DNA from: Cenococcum geophilum 1.58
Taxonomy: Eukaryota; Ascomycota; Dothideomycetes; Gloniales; Gloniaceae
Length of the DNA: 64,000 nucleotides
NCBI GenBank assembly: GCA_001692895.1
Contig: KV748200.1
Span: forward strand, 1,810,914-1,874,913
Reading direction: 5' to 3'
In this document: piece by piece, positions 24,701 to 36,660 of the stretch
Numbering within the stretch: the first letter of the stretch is position 1
Layout: each line of letters opens with the position of its first letter
Notes under the pieces: model-generated
Told to the model about the DNA's origin: nothing
The model's input: only the letters and a program-made list of their open reading frames with translations
The model's database searches: none
Program-made: the position numbers and the translations under genes

Positions 24701-25160
24701 GGACTAGATTTTAAGGAGGGAGATAAAGTATAGCTACTATATAAAAATTTTAAGAGTTAATAACTAAGTAAAAAGTTAAACTACGTTAGACTAGGACCTT
24801 TTAAAATTATAAAGAAGATTTTACTGGTTATATTTAAGTTAAACCTATTAGCCAAAATAAAGATCTACCCTATATAGTATATTGCGATACTAGAGCCAGT
24901 ATACGGGAATATTAAGCTATTAGTTTATAAAGCAGACACGTATAGAGGATAAGAGGAGGATAAATAGTAAGTTTTAAAGATTATTAGTTATAAGGACGTT
25001 AATAATAAAACATAGTACGAGGTTAAGTGGATAGGCTATAATAAGACTACCTAGGAACCACTAGAAAATTTAAAGAACGCTATAGGAAAGGTATAGGAGT
25101 ATTAGAAGAGAAAAGGTTAGGTAGTATTAATAAAGAAGGATTACTAAAAAATAAACTACC
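18718..25160 (+). pseudogene. Gypsy A gag-pol with chromodomain, inactivated
   Basis: Gag begins at about 18718, where ATG has become ATA (the C copy keeps ATG at 36661). Readable landmarks in order: Gag core (RVNRIGAAKVKLPLIKRF, GLFLTGRALKWF), a zinc knuckle ending YFARDYRSS, protease around VLVDSR/A, RT with YLNNIIIYL at 22825-22851 (Asp-Asp to Asn-Asn), an RNase H region, integrase (VYYPQTDG at about 24355), and a chromodomain (EVKWIGYNKTTxEPLENLKNA) at about 25020-25085. Chromodomains direct integration to modified histones, in line with insertion into silent transposon DNA. Stops are almost all TAG and TAA. N bases lie near 22596 and 22611. Confidence 0.88.
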
Positions 25161-25503
25161 TAAAGGGGACCTAGGAGGAACAATTGCTAAACTACTTAGA
25201 ATTATTTCCTTCCCTAATAGAGAGAAATCCATTCTTTTATCGCTAAGTTCCTATAAGCCTTATTTTATAAGTTTCTACTCCTTAAAATAGACCTTCTTAC
25301 GAACTTTTTTAAGACAAAGAAGACGAGTATAAGCGTTTTAATAAGCCTTAAGGGTATAACGCTTCTTATTACAGATGCGAGCTAAATAAAGCTTATTATT
25401 ATACTAGAGTTAGTAAATCTTGGCTAGCGCCTCTAATAGTTTATTATTAAGCTTTATAGTAGCAGATTAAATATAAGACCCTAAGATAAATTACTTAGGG
25501 AAC

Positions 25504-25698
25504 TTAGAGACTATTAGGAGTAATAGGATATATATACTTAGCATTAGAAATGGAATAAATATTATAGGAGGACCGCATATTTGCTCGCGTATATTTAGCA
25601 TAGAAGGACGGTTGTTGGTTAACGGGTAACGTAATTATAATATATACTAATCCCTCTTTTGCGTAATGGGAATAGGAAGGTATAATCTCATCTAGCAA
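25504..25698 (-). other. Antisense open frame in Gypsy A 3' region
   Basis: A 64-codon open frame on the strand opposite to gag-pol, in the roughly 700 bp between chromodomain and 3' LTR. The same region of Gypsy C, though quite diverged in DNA, gives a similar antisense peptide (shared blocks KEGLVY, QPSFY, NIYS-SN-KY, PIT-NSL) with two stops. No known domain is recognised. It may be an accessory antisense gene of this family or chance. Confidence 0.35.
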
Positions 25699-25869
25699 TA
25701 GTATAACGGCTATAGTACGAGACTAACGCTTAGCTAAGGAAGAAAAAGGAGCCTTAGGTATAATAAGTAACAATATTAACTAAATTAATTAGATAGATAT
25801 TATACCTCTAGTAAACAACCTGGAGATACTAGGTATCTTTAAGGACGAAGATAAAGAGAAGGGAAATAG

Positions 25870-26127
25870 TGTTACGGACGCTTTAAGTACAATATTACGA
25901 CTACTAGGAGAGGAGTTAGAAGAAGCTAGTTAGTTAATATAAGCACAGTTTAGGATAGAGCTGGTAGAACTATATAATAAGAAATAGTAACCGAGGTTAT
26001 ATAATAAGCTCTATAAGCTTTATAAGATTTATAAGGAACGCCTTATATACCTTATGTACCTTACGTACCTTATATATAAGAAGGATTTTATAGGAGTACG
26101 GTTATATATTTAAGGACCCTTAGTTAC
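25870..26127 (+). repeat. Gypsy A 3' LTR, left part
   Basis: The first 258 bp of the 3' LTR, cut by Gypsy B after the target duplication GTTAC (26123-26127). The remainder follows at 32126. Confidence 0.9.
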
Positions 26128-26471
26128 TATAATGGGACTAGCCCAGTTACAGCAGGAATGTCTTAGTAAAATACTTAATAGATAAATTCCGACGCTTTAA
26201 CTAAATTCTGCCGAATTCTGCCAGCTTAATTAACTTCTGCCAAATTCTGCTAGATTAATTAAATTCTACTAAAGTCTGTTAAAGACCGCGTGCGTATATA
26301 CGCACGCATCGACCACCAAGCCCCTAACTATTTAATTATATAATTCTCCTGTTATTCCCTTCTCTTCTTTACGCAACGTTTTGTTCTTAGCAAGAGCTAT
26401 ATACTCTTAGATTTAGATAGAATTTATATCGTTCCTTTAAATCTTCCCTAAAGTCTCTTCGCGCCCTTATA
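26128..26471 (+). repeat. Gypsy B 5' LTR
   Basis: 344 bp from TATAATGGGAC (originally TGTAACGGGAC) to GCGCCCTTATA (originally TTACA). It holds a cluster of AATTCTGCC-type motifs (about 26195-26275) and a CGTGCG-TATA-CGCACG palindrome near 26290. Confidence 0.92.
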
Positions 26472-26479
26472 TTACGTTA

Positions 26480-29400
26480 CGTTAAAACAACTACTATTAA
26501 AATAGTAAATGAACTTAAACCTTCCGCGTTAACTATAAGCATTATAGCCCTAGTTAGGGAATAGTTAACTATAATATAATAGTCCTTTATAAATACTTTG
26601 GCCTAATAGCGAGCGATATTAGAAGCTTAGTACTAATAATTAATGGGAGCAATCTACAAAGAACTCTATAACCTTAAAGCACTTATATTAGAGACCCCAA
26701 TAGCAATACCTGTAAATAAAATTAAAATAACTATATATAAACCTAACCCGTTAAATACAAACCCTAAACTAATAACGGCAGCTTAACCCGTACCTATAAC
26801 AAACCTAGTACCTACTATAAAATCTAAAAAGCTCCCTAACCCTTTAATATTTAATAGAAATTAAAATAACCTACATCCCTTTATAACTAAGCTCCGTCTT
26901 AAACTTTTAATAAACTATAACTAATACCCTACCAAAGCTAGCAAGATTAGCTATGGAATGTCTCGTTTAAGTAAAAACGCTATATAAACTATAGACCCAT
27001 TCTTCCGCAACGGCACCTTTATTAATTTTAAAATCTTTATCTCTCTACTAAAATAAATATATAATAACACCAGCCGCGAATATATAGCTATTACTAAACT
27101 TAAAAACCTATAATAACGGAACTAAGACTTTACCAGCTTCTTTTCAGAATTTTTAGGCCTTATTAGTAAACTAGATTAGAATAAAGCCGCTAAAGTTACT
27201 GCTCTCCGTTAAGCTATTTTAGATAAAATTAGAGCATAGTTAGTAGGCAAAGAACTGCTAAAGGACTTACCTAAATTTACTATAATGTGTTAACGAATTA
27301 ATAAGGACCTTTAATATAATAAATAGACTTATTCTCTAAAGCCAACTATATCTCGCGTTTAAAACTTTACAAAACTAGTATATACCCTAAAGCGCGATCC
27401 GTCTCCAAGACCTAAAAGCCCTATATACAACCCTATAGACCTTAACGCCACTTAATCCTATATACCCTTAGGAACTAACAAATAAAGAACATAAGCTATA
27501 AATAAAGAATATTTTAGATATAGAAAAAAAGGATATATTTAAAGGGATTACCAAACTTACCCTTTTAAAAAGGTCCGCTATAGCTTCTCTCGGTCCTTAA
27601 GTTACACTTATTTTACAAATTATACTTATTCCATAAATTATACTTAGTCGCTATAAAGTATCTTACCTTTAGTTAACTTAGAAAATAAGTCGTCCTAGGG
27701 CCAAGTTACGCCTTAGGATAAAAAGTAGAAGAGCATAAGTATCTAGGCTCTTTTAGCGCTAATACACAACACAACTCCCTTAATATACTCGGCGAAATTT
27801 AAATACTTAAAAAATAGAAAGAAGTATAAATCCTTATAGATAGCAGAGCTACTAGTATAGGCTTTATTAATACAAACTACGCAAAAACTTAACGTTTAAA
27901 TTTAAAGAAACTTGATAAGCTCTAAGGCCTATAAGGCTTTAATAGCAAGCCTTTAATATATAGTAAACTAACGCACTACGCTCTTATAAAAATATAAATA
28001 GGCGAACACCTTAAATACGTTTCCCTATTTATAATACCCTTAAAGTATTATAAGGTAATACTTAGACACAAATAGCTGAAATAACACAACCCTTTAATTA
28101 GCTGGGTTAAAGAAATACTAAAATTCCATATAACCTACTGCCGAAGTTATTATTTAAAACACCACTTGCCCTACAAATATACACATAACTATTTAAATTT
28201 AACATAATATAAATTACCCTTGCTATAAACCCCAAACTAGCATAATAAAGTTACAGCTACTAATCGCGGTAAAGAATGTGAAGATGATATATCAAAACCC
28301 TTTAAAATTCGTATAATACAAGCCGCACCCTTTTATTTATTAGTAAGAAAACAAGACTATAAGATCTTTACTATAACACTAGAAGATATTAAGAAAGCGT
28401 TAAAACTAAAGCAATATACTAACCCCCAACCTCTTATACCTAAAGAATATTACAATCTAATTAATATGTTTAAGAAACAATTCGCAGATTAACTACCCCT
28501 ATATTAAGATAAGTACGATTTTAAGATAGAACTTAAACCTAGTATAACACTAAAGTTCGGCCCGTTATACGGTATGTCACAAGAAGAGCTATTAGTAATG
28601 CAATAATACCTTAAAGAGCACCTAGAGAAAGGATTTATTCGCCCTAGTTAATTACTATTTATTAAGAAACCTAAAGGAGGCTTAAAGTTTTATATTAATT
28701 ATTAAGCCCTAAATACAATTACAATTTAAAACCAATATCCAATTCCTCTGCTTTAAGAAACGCTTAACCGCTTGGTAAAAGCACAATACTTTATAAAGCT
28801 TAACGTAGTTACTACCTTTAATTAAATCCGTATTTATAAAGGAGATAAAAAGTATATAGCTTTCCATATATAATAGGGACTTTTTAAATACCTAGTAATG
28901 CCATTTAGTATAAAGAATGGTCTTAGTATGTTTTAGTAATACGTTAACAATACGCTTTACAAATTCCTTAATATATTTATTACCACGTATATTAATAATA
29001 TCTTAATCTATTTATTTTCGCTTTTTAAGCATTAGAAGCACGTCTAAATAATCCTTAAACGCCTATAAGACGCGGGGTTATAATACAACATTAAGAAATG
29101 CAAGTTCCATACGTCCAAAGTTATATACTTAGGCCTAATTATATCCCGCAACGGAATTAAAATGGACCCTAAGAAAATCACTATAATTATAAACTAGGAA
29201 AGTTCTAGTAGTATATAAAACATCCAAGGATTTCTAGAATTTATAAATTTCTACCATTAATTTATTAATTACTTCTTAAAAATTGTTTAGCTATTAGTAA
29301 ACTTAATAAGAAAGAATATAAGATTTAAATAAACTACTAAATACGAACAAGCTTTTAACGACCTAAAATATTATTTTACAACTGCTTTAATTCTCGCCTA

Positions 29401-31440
29401 CTTTAATCCGAACCTTAAATATATTATTAAAACAGACTCGTCTAATTATACACTAGGAGAAGTATTATCGCAATATAATAAGAACGGCGAGCTGCGCCTA
29501 GTAGCCTTTCTCTTTTAGAAACTTACCCCTACTAAATTAAACTATAAGATATATAATAAGGAACTGCTTATAATTATTAGATACTTTAAATAATGGCATC
29601 TAGAACTTAAAGGATTATTATTTCTAATACGCGTATTAACGGACTATAAAAACCTACAGTACTTTATAACTATAAAGCAATTAACATAGCGCCAAATTTA
29701 TTAGGCCGAATACCTCTTATAATTTAACTTTAAGATCACGTACTAACCTAGTAAACTTAATTAAAAGCCTAACTTATTAACATAATAATTATAGGACTTA
29801 CCTATAAACGCCTCTAACAAACGAATTATAAATTAATTACAAACTCTACTACCCCATAAACGCTTTAAGAAACTACACCCTATATTTCTAAACGCGGAGC
29901 TTAATAGAAATAAATTAGAAATTAATAAGTGGGATATAAAAATTAATAAATTAATAGAGCACAAATATAAGAACGACCCCTAGATAGTAGATATAATAAA
30001 AGCAATTTAAACAGGGAAATGGTAATATAAGGATATTACACTCGCTAAATACGAAATCTATAATAATCGGTTATACTATTAACAGAAGATAGTAAACCCG
30101 AATTCCAAACCCTTACAATTTAAAATACTCAAATTTATACACAATTCCCCTATAGTAGGGCACCCTAGCCGTATAAAGACCTATAAAATTATCCAATAAG
30201 CATATTACTGGCCTATAATACACAACTATATATAAAAATACGTTTAAGCATACAGAATGTGCGTACGTGGGAAGACCTTTTATATAAAGAAGTAAGAAGT
30301 ACTTTAACCGTTGCCAATTCCAATATAAAGATAGCAAGATATCTTAATTAACTTTATAGTTAACCTACCTAACAGTAATAGGTTTACAAATATTATAGTA
30401 GTTATTAACCGTCTTATAAAAATGCGATACATAATTCCTATAGACTTAATTAATATAATATTAGTAGCCGAATGTTTTATTAAGCACGTCTTTAAGCTAT
30501 ACAGACTTCCTAATTTAATAATATCCAACCGCGGAAGCTAGTTCGTTTTAGACTTCTGGCAAGCCCTATATAAACAATTAAGTATATAAATATAACTCTT
30601 AACTACATTTTATCCGGAGACAGACGGTTAAACTAAAATTGCGAACGCGATTATAGAATAATACCTATAAATATACTACTCCTACCTACAAGACAACTGG
30701 GAAAAGTGGCTACCTTTAGCTAAGTTTACTACAAATAATACAAAAAACAAATTAATAGGCGTAATACCGTTCTACGCAACCTACGGATAAAACCCTTAAC
30801 TTAGATTTAAACTATAACCCAAAATTAACATAATAGGACCTACGATTAAGAGGATTTAACTAATTAATGTATATAACTTCGCTAATTAAATAAAGTAGTT
30901 AACGGAACTATTACAAAGTAAATTAGCGTATGCTTAAATAGTATAAGAATGGTATACAAATAAAGGATAAGCTCCCATGTGGGACTTTAAAAAAGGTAAT
31001 ATAGTTTACCTAAATATACAAAACCTAAAGACTTAACGACCCTTAAAGAAACTAGACTAGAAGTTTACGGGCCTATACCAAATTAAAAAAAATTAAGCCC
31101 GTACGCTTATAAGCTTAAACTGCTAACTAAGATAAAAATATACTTAACGTTTTACGTAAACTTGCTACAACCCTTAAAAAGTAAACCTATAACTCGCGAA
31201 GTACTACCGCCACCTCCTATAATTATTAATAACGGTAACGGTTCTTACTTTATTAACTTAATTAATAATATACAATAAAAAACACAATCTAAACGATTCG
31301 AACTTCTTATTAAATAGGAAGGATATAAAATATAAACTTAGGAAACCTATAACCAGATTAAGACTAACGCGCCTTCCCTAGTAAAAGAATTCCATAAAGA
31401 CTATCCTTTGCGGCCTACTCTAGCTAAATGGACACGATAT
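26480..31440 (+). pseudogene. Gypsy B gag-pol with chromodomain, inactivated
   Basis: Gag is readable around 27060-27400 (KAAKVTALRxAILDKIRAxLVGKELLKDLPKF). Protease reads LIDSRAT (DSGAT in live enzymes) at about 27835. RT reads NTITIxNQYPIPLL, then YINNILIYL at 28988-29014 (YxDD to YxNN). Integrase reads TFYPETDG at about 30610 and LQDNWEKWLPLAKF. A chromodomain (LIKxEGYKIxTxETY) follows at about 31305-31360. The two short antisense frames at 30113-30528 are shadows. The frame is broken by numerous TAA/TAG codons. Confidence 0.87.
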
Positions 31441-31566
31441 AAAGGCAAATAACTACTACTTAACACAAATATATAAAATATAATAGCAGAAAGCTCGAAA
31501 TTAAAAAGAACTTAAAATACGTTATAACGTTTATAATACAATTACGTAACACGCAAGATATTAAGG

Positions 31567-31589
31567 AACTTTAACCAGCGGTCAAAGTT
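31567..31589 (+). repeat. Shared 3' palindromic module, Gypsy B copy
   Basis: A degraded version of the palindrome CTTTAACCGCCGGTTAAAG, followed by TTATCTAATTAGTTA. It lies about 190 bp before the 3' LTR. Counterparts in Copia F, Gypsy E and B2 are listed separately. Confidence 0.75.
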
Positions 31590-31776
31590 ATCTAATTAGT
31601 TAAATTTACCTTACTAAGACCTACTAGAAAATCCTAATTGGCCGACTTAACGATTAGAACTAGTAAAACCCTATACTATTACCTAACGCGAAAAATATAA
31701 CACGCGATAAGTTATAAGTCTTAACTAAAATTAAATTATTTAAATTATTTGGACCTTTAGCTAAAAGGGGGGGTAC

Positions 31777-32120
31777 TATAACGGGACTAGCCCAGTTATA
31801 GTAGGAATGTCTTAGTAAAACACTTAACAGATAAATTCTAACGCTTTGACTAAATTCTGCCGAATTCTGCCAGCTTAATTAACTTCTGCCAAATTCTACT
31901 AGATTAATTAAATTCTACTAAAGTCCATTAAAGACCGCGTGCGTATATGCGCACGTATTAACCACTAAGCCCCTAACTATTTAATTATATGATTCTTCTA
32001 TTATTCCCTTCTCTTCTTTACGCAACGTCTTGTTCTTAGCGAGAGCTATATACCCTTAGATTTAGATAGAATTTATATCGTTCCTTCAAATCTTCCCCAA
32101 AGTCTCTTCGCGCCCTTACA
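31777..32120 (+). repeat. Gypsy B 3' LTR
   Basis: 344 bp, same length as the 5' copy; differences seen are transitions. Ends in TTACA directly before the duplication GTTAC. Confidence 0.93.
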
Positions 32121-32125
32121 GTTAC

Positions 32126-32291
32126 TACCTAGATAGTTCCTTCCTTGTAGTAATTCTTAGAATATAATTAGAGTTAATCTATTAGGCAACCACTTCACTA
32201 GTTATTATTTACGTTATTAACTTCCTGCATTACCTACACACCTAGCCCATTAATAAGTCCACCGTAGTTCTTGCTATAAGGCTTCGTTACA
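32126..32291 (+). repeat. Gypsy A 3' LTR, right part
   Basis: The last 166 bp of the Gypsy A 3' LTR after the Gypsy B insertion, ending GCTTCGTTACA. With the left part the LTR totals 424 bp, equal to the 5' LTR. Confidence 0.9.
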
Positions 32292-34410
32292 GTCTATGGA
32301 GTTTTTATATATAATCTAGAAATAGTTAGGTAACAGTAGGCGTTAATATATTAGGGCAGGCAATTAAGTGCCTTATCTTAGATAGTTGGTCTATAACTAC
32401 TATAATGTTTATATAGTCTTTACTTACGAGGAGGTTAACAACAAAGTTAATTAAGATATTCTTTTATCTTTAGTCTAGAACAGGTAGTGGCTTTAGTAAA
32501 CCATTATATATCTTATATAAAGCTTTAGCTTATTAGCAGATATAATAGCTAAAGGCGTATTATAGTGTTAAGTTATATATATTTAGCTAGTAATACTCCC
32601 GTTAGAGTAGCTCTAGGGTTTTTCCCTAGCCTAGGTAGCCGGCTACTAGTAAGTTATATATGTGTTTAAGGAGCTTAAGCTTAAGCTTATTGTAATTAGG
32701 GATAACTAGATAGTTTTAGTAATATAAGCGGTTTCTATAAGCTTTATATATACTTAGAGAGATCTTCTTAGAGCGTCTAATACTATTATGGATTAGCTTA
32801 AGCGTCTCTTAGATAAACTTGTCCTTTAGGTATTTATTAATTATAATCTATTTAATTAATTAATTAGTTATTTTAAGGATGTATACTATAAGGTCTTTAA
32901 TAAAAGGGTTAAATAGTTTAGGATAAAGTAGGGTTTAGTTTTAGTAAGAGCACGCTTTTTCTAGTGCTAGCGCGTCTTATAAGTATTAGGTTAGAGTATT
33001 AAGCTTCTAACCTTAAACGCCTAGGCGGTATATAATTAAGAATTAAAAACGGGATAGATATTCTAAATAGTGGGTCTAATAATAATAAAGCTATTTTATA
33101 GTTATAAAGTATTATAGATTCTTATAGTTGCTAAGGACCTTAATTAGAAATCCAGCGCCTTCTAGTTTGGATCACTATTGTTTAGAACATCCAATAATAG
33201 CTAGTAACTCCTTATTATAGATCTTATAGTTATATTTAGCTAAGCTTAGTCGTTTTAGGCAGTATGCTATAGGGTATAATACTCCATCTTTATTATATTA
33301 AGACAGAATACCTTTAGTAATATAGTTAGATAAGTTAGCTTCTACAATACTTATGTAGTTTAAGTTGAAGTGTTAGAGTATAGGCGCAGTAGTAAATATA
33401 ACCTTTAAATAAGTAAAGGCCTTTTTACATTCCTTATTAAAGATAAAGGCTTTATCCTTTTAGGTTAGAGCTATAAGGGATAAAACTAGGGCGGAGAAGT
33501 TAATAAACTATTGTAGAAATTAGCAAATCCTATAAAGGCTCTTATATCCTTAACGCTCTTAGGTTCTTACTAGTTTACAATTACTTTAACTTTCTTAGGT
33601 CTATTTATATACTATCTATAGAAATAAGAAGCCTAAGGTATAGGACTTCTATCTTATAAAACTTGTATTTATTTATATCTAATTATAGACTAGCTCTATA
33701 TAGGGCTTATAGAATAAGATTAACGTATTTCCGGTATTTAGTTAGGTTATTACTATATATTAGAATATTGTTAATATAAGTAGTATAGAAGATATCTAGG
33801 TAAGGACGTAGGGTGTTATTTATATAATGTTAAAACGAGCTCGGAGTATTTATAAGGCTAAAGGGTATTACTAAGTACTTAAATAGTCTATATTGGGTAT
33901 AAAATATAGTAAGCTATTTATCTCCTTTTATAATATAGAGGTGGTTAAATGCGGAGATAATATTAAGCTTTATATAGAAGCGAGCCTTGCTTAATTAGTT
34001 TAGCGTCTTTTATATTAGCGGGATCGGATATTAGTTCTTAACGGTAACAGCGTTAAAAGCTTATTTATTAGTAGTCTACGTAAAAGCGTAGTCCGCCGCT
34101 TAGTTTTTTAAGAAAGATTACTAATACGGCTATAAGTAAAGAGCTTGCTCTAATAAATCCTTTGCTTAGGTTCTTGTCTAAATACTTCTATAATACTTAA
34201 AGTTTATTTTAAAATATTCTATATAGGGGTCTAAATCTAGGCTGCTTTTCTTCTTTAAGTATAATCTTATAATCGTATAGTTGGTATTCCGGTAGCTTAT
34301 CGGCTTCCTTTTATAAAAATACCTCTAGGCGGTTAAGCATAAGCGACGATAATATATAGCGAAGTAGATATTATTAAGCTATGTATATAAACTATATAAT
34401 AGGGTTAAAA
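32292..34410 (-). pseudogene. Gypsy D pol: RT, RNase H, integrase N-terminal part (minus strand)
   Basis: Read from right to left: RT entry [22 protein letters not shown] and GGLRFYVDY, then AFNAVTVKNxYPIPLI, KYLVIPFSL and YINNILIY at 33767-33778 (Asp-Asp to Asn-Asn). RNase H and the integrase start follow, and the frame continues at 18253 on the far side of Gypsy A. The upstream gag and 5' LTR of D are not in the window: at 34410 D is cut by the 3' LTR of D2. This is the oldest element of the stack. Confidence 0.82.
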
Positions 34411-34916
34411 CGTTATATAAGAAAAGAAGGTAGGAAAACAGGAAGAAAGGGTATATATTATAGACTTAGTTACTTAGTTAATATATACACAGAGTAGAAT
34501 AGGATTTAGATAGTAGTCCTAGTATTACAGCACTAGCAGAACTTAGCAGAACTTCGCAGTCCTCCGTACTAGCAAGTTGCTACAAATTGCTGCATATTGT
34601 GGTTATGTAACATAAAGATCTTATAAAACATTAAGCGGCGCTATTCTTCTTCTCCTTTCCTTTCCCTAGCTTTAGACCCTCGTTTATAAACAATCCAATT
34701 ATATAGGCTTACGCGTCCCTCTTATTATGCTCATGCCTTAATTAACTAAGTCACTAACACCTAGTAAAATTTAGCAGAATTTAGTAAAACTTAGTAGAAT
34801 ATAGTAGAATGCGGTAGATTGCCGTTAAATTGCGGTAGATTGCTATTAGATTGCTATCTTATAGTTAGTGGAAATAAGTAGACGTATATAAGGTGTTACG
34901 GGGTTATCCTATAATA
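34411..34916 (-). repeat. Gypsy D2 3' LTR
   Basis: About 505 bp. The inner edge is placed by the polypurine tract (AAAGGGGGC on the minus strand) next to it, and the outer edge by the abrupt return to Gypsy D pol. It contains short tandem motifs related to AATTCTGCT and GCGGTAGATTGC (about 34770-34860). The second LTR and target duplication are outside the window, so the ends are approximate. Confidence 0.6.
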
Positions 34917-35264
34917 GTAAGCCCCCTTTAAACTCGAGCTTTTATAAAATAGGGCTATGGTAGTTCTAAGTAAAGTTTATAAAAGTTTTTTGCAGCTTAT
35001 ATAAATCCTATAGAGTTAACGGGTTCCTATAAGGGCTTAATAAAGCCTCTCTATTTTATAAGGTATATATATTAGCGTTTTTGTTTATTATACTTAATAT
35101 TATTAATTCTTTTAATAAAGTACTTATTCTTACTATCCACTTTAACTAGTAAGGGAGGGTCCTATATCTATTTAGGTAGGGCGTTTAATATAGGGGTAGT
35201 AGGGCAGAGGACTGATATATAGAATATAGAGTGGATTTTAACCGTATTAGGGAGCTTTAATTAG
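34917..35264 (-). pseudogene. Gypsy D2 chromodomain end of pol
   Basis: The minus strand reads LKLPNTVKIHSIFYISVL (integrase tail) and then a chromodomain-like stretch (KNKYFIKRINNIKYNKQKR-YIYLIKYREALLS) ending near the 3' LTR. It is continuous with 55584-56079 once Gypsy E is removed. D2 is the same family as D. Confidence 0.75.
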
Positions 35265-35474
35265 TGTAACGGCGCTATTGCACGTTACCTACCAAATTCT
35301 GCCATATTCTGCTAACCTGTAATTGGCCCGCCCAAAGCTAGCGCCTTAGCGGCTTACCCTATATATTTGTTTACATCGGTCCTAGCAACCCCTTTTCCTT
35401 CTCTTTAGCTTAGTATCTTTGTAATATAGTATTCTACAAGCTTCGGTTTAGAGGCATTTATATAAGCCGTAATA
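35265..35474 (+). repeat. Gypsy E 5' LTR
   Basis: 210 bp from TGTAACGGCGC to GCCGTAATA. It contains an AAATTCTGCCATATTCTGC pair near 35290-35315 and TTCCTTCTCTTTAGC further on. Confidence 0.92.
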
Positions 35475-35659
35475 TTATACTAAGCTCACCCTACCTTGCC
35501 TAGGAAGGCCTTAATAATATCCTACCCTAAAGAAACTTCGTCTGCAATAACGCATTAATGCGCTATACTTAGACACTAAAACAACTCTACATTGCCTGAA
35601 AAGGCCTAGATAATATCCCACCTTATAAGCCAGACAGGACTAGACCTATACCCCTAGAA

Positions 35660-36194
35660 TTAAAACTAAAGCGTATAATACCAATGAACCTTAGGAAGCT
35701 AATAATAGCACCTAAAGCAAGCTTATCTAAGAGAGCTACCTTTACCTAAAAGGAACCTAAGATCCAATTAGGATTAGAAATCGAAGACAATAATAACGTT
35801 ATAGACGTACGCGAGCAGATTCGCGCCCTCGCAGCTAACTAAGAAGCCGATCGTCTTAAAGCAAGAAATATATAAGAGACCCTATAAGAGATCCTAAAAA
35901 GCCTTACGGCCCTATAAAATAGCCCAGCTTCCCCTTCTTAAAGCCCTAGCCGACCTGTTTACTCCACTAAATATAATATACTAGGGAGTACGGATATAAT
36001 AACAAAGCAATTAAAGTCCATTAAGCTCCCTAACCCCCTACTATTGTCCGACGGGATAGACCCTACTTTTAAGAATTAGAGGATTTAAGTATAAGGAAAG
36101 CTCCGTATTAACAATAACTATTTCCTTTCCAAAGAAGCTAAAATACTCTACCTCTTTAGTTAAACCACTGGGGACGTCTAATGGCACCTTTAAG
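35660..36194 (+). pseudogene. Gypsy E Gag, N-terminal part
   Basis: The plus strand reads KASLSKRATFT, an acidic-basic linker, a Ser/Pro-rich stretch, and the Gag core LPNPLLLSDGIDPTFKN and AKILYLFSxTTGDV. The remainder of Gag resumes at 50361 (IxYLAAICINPNKVQNA). Gag forms the particle that packages the element RNA. Stops are TAA/TAG. Confidence 0.78.
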
Positions 36195-36624
36195 TGTTAC
36201 GGACGCTTTAAATACGATGTTACGACTACTTAAAGAGGAGTTGGAAGAAGCTAGTTGGTTAATATAAGCACGGTCTAGGATAGAACCCGTAGAACCATAT
36301 AACGAGGAATAGTAAGCAGAGTTACGTAATGTAATCTATGTAATCTGCATAATCTATAAAATCTACTATAGAGCAAATAGAGCAAACAGAGCAAACAGAG
36401 CAGATAGAGTAACAACTTTCTTAGGAGTACGGTTATATATTTAAGGACCCTTAGTCCCTACCTAGATAGTTTCTTCCTTATAGTAATTCTCAGAATATAA
36501 TTAGAGTTAATCTATTAGGCAACTACTCTACCAGTTATTATTACGTTGTTAACTTATCTATTTCTATACACCTAGCCTATTAACAGGACCTACCGTAGTT
36601 CTTACTATAAGGTTCCGTTATATA
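36195..36624 (+). repeat. Gypsy C 5' LTR
   Basis: 430 bp. It differs from the Gypsy A LTR in the middle, where it has (G)TAATCTRYATAATCT repeats and a GAGCAAACA-type microsatellite at about 36365-36410, which explains the small length difference to its 3' copy. Confidence 0.88.
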
Positions 36625-36660
36625 ATTACTACCTAGTTATAGTCTAATAAGTTAAACAAT

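Larger units (their letters stand above)
26128..32120 (+). mobile_element. Gypsy B, chromovirus, full length
   Basis: A 5993-bp LTR retrotransposon with LTRs of 344 bp each (26128-26471 and 31777-32120), flanked by the 5-bp duplication GTTAC (26123-26127 and 32121-32125) inside the 3' LTR of Gypsy A. A polypurine tract AAAAGGGGGGGTAC lies directly before the 3' LTR. Gag-pol lies between, with a chromodomain. A minus-strand relative (B2) starts at 56080. RIP-inactivated. Confidence 0.93.
18254..32291 (+). mobile_element. Gypsy A, chromovirus, full length, interrupted by Gypsy B
   Basis: LTR retrotransposon of about 8.0 kb once Gypsy B is removed. LTRs are 424 bp each (18254-18677; 25870-26127 plus 32126-32291). 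Target duplication GTCTG/GTCTA (18249-18253 and 32292-32296) differs by one transition. Order is LTR, Gag, protease, RT, RNase H, integrase, chromodomain, an approximately 700-bp 3' region, LTR. It sits inside the integrase gene of minus-strand Gypsy D. All coding parts are destroyed by TAG/TAA codons. Confidence 0.9.
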
